Origin: Thermoplasmata archaeon
GTDB taxonomy: Archaea; Thermoplasmatota; Thermoplasmata; Thermoplasmatales; Thermoplasmataceae
NCBI GenBank assembly: GCA_021845325.1
Contig: JAKBRR010000091.1
Coordinates: 1-6,870, forward strand
Direction of reading: 5' to 3'
DNA length: 6,870 nt
Every line of letters starts with the position of its first letter. Positions within the stretch are counted from its first letter, which is position 1. Positions 6,206-6,870 of this stretch are shown piece after piece. A program made the translations under genes and the position numbers. The notes under the pieces are model-generated. The model made no database searches and was not told the DNA's origin. It saw only the letters and a program-made list of their open reading frames with translations.

Positions 6206-6870
6206 CTAAAACTCCCGGTTGAACTGATCGATAAGCTCAATCCCGCTCTTTATTGTGTCATCGTCTGTTGCAAATGAGAGCCTGAAATGGCCCTCCCCCT
6301 GTTCCCCAAATGCAGAGCCAGGTGTAACGAGGACCTTTTTATCGTCAAGCAACCTGTTTGCGTATTCTTCGCTGGACACATCCCTGTTATATTTGACAAA
6401 CGCATAAAATGCTCCTTCAACGCTCCTCATGGTAAGGGAATCCGACCTTGATATGAGCGATTCTACAAGATTTCTGCGGTTGAGAAAGATTTTCCTGAAT
6501 TTTTCCGGTGTTTCCCTGTCTTCTATGGCAGCAAGTGCTGCATACTGTGCTATTGAAGAAACACATGTTATTGTCTGCTGCTGGAGCTTGTTCGATGCTT
6601 TGATCAGAGGCTCAGGGCCTATCATGTATCCTATTCGCCATCCAGTCATTGCGTAGCTTTTTGAGAATCCGCCGATTGTAACAACCTTCTCCGCCATTTC
6701 TGGATTGGAAGCTGGAGAATACATTGAGCCTTCGAATATCAGGTCCTCATAAATCTCGTCGCTGATCAGGTAGAGATTGTTCTCCAGAACAAAATCTTCA
6801 AGCTTCTTCATCTGTTTCTTTGAATAGACCTTACCGGTAGGGTTGCAGGGGTTGCTTATGATTATTGCCT
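6206..6870 (-). CDS. Class I/II PLP-dependent aminotransferase, C-terminal part
   Basis: The gene runs off the right edge, leaving about 220 C-terminal residues; some 160-180 N-terminal residues are missing if the usual 380-400-residue length applies. It is a fold-type I pyridoxal-phosphate aminotransferase of the aspartate/aromatic group. The visible part starts with the NPTG motif in SNPCNPTGKVY, then LISDEIYEDL with the Asp that contacts the pyridine nitrogen and the following Tyr. GGFSKSYAMTGWRIGY carries the Lys that forms the Schiff base (AAA codon at 6659-6661). GHFRLSFA near the C-terminus carries the Arg that binds the substrate carboxylate. All key residues in the visible part are intact. 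Open reading continues in frame from an internal ATG at 6811 to the edge through NPTG, so that ATG is not the start. Substrate preference (Asp, Tyr/Phe, Ala or others) cannot be decided from this part. Confidence 0.92.
   Translation of the reverse strand, partial: AIIISNPCNPTGKVYSKKQMKKLEDFVLENNLYLISDEIYEDLIFEGSMYSPASNPEMAEKVVTIGGFSKSYAMTGWRIGYMIGPEPLIKASNKLQQQTITCVSSIAQYAALAAIEDRETPEKFRKIFLNRRNLVESLISRSDSLTMRSVEGAFYAFVKYNRDVSSEEYANRLLDDKKVLVTPGSAFGEQGEGHFRLSFATDDDTIKSGIELIDQFNREF

Overview
The window reads as chromosomal DNA of an archaeon, most likely a Thermoplasmata member of the Thermoplasma/Ferroplasma/Cuniculiplasma kind. The evidence is a tRNA gene without an encoded CCA end, TATA-type boxes about 25-27 bases ahead of start codons with no clear Shine-Dalgarno sites (leaderless transcripts), T-run terminators, AT-rich DNA, and a very large Asn/Ser/Thr-rich surface protein built like those of wall-less acidophilic archaea. 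The lineage is an inference; no marker gene is present that would prove it.

Layout from left to right. Bases 1-102 hold only a T-run terminator for the gene to the right. On the minus strand, 103-2688 encodes an 861-residue secreted, membrane-anchored parallel beta-helix surface protein. Upstream of it, from about 2726 to 3518, lies a decayed IS5-type insertion sequence. Its transposase can be pieced together across two frameshifts, several stop codons and an internal deletion. A minus-strand tRNA-Arg(GCG) gene with its own promoter follows at 3642-3715, and then a minus-strand single-domain rhodanese at 3784-4134. The plus strand then carries a TDT/SLAC1-family anion or dicarboxylate transporter (4214-5281) and an MscS-type mechanosensitive channel (5320-6204). 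The right end is the C-terminal part of a class I aminotransferase on the minus strand (6206 to beyond the window), convergent with the channel gene and one base from it.

The genes do not form one obvious pathway. The surface glycoprotein, transporter and channel are all envelope functions, while the rhodanese, tRNA and aminotransferase are housekeeping or metabolic. Each intact gene appears to be its own transcription unit. I see no CRISPR array, phage module or defence system. The least ordinary parts are the transposase fossil with possible terminal repeats, the domain architecture of the large surface protein, and the two-cysteine active-site loop of the rhodanese.
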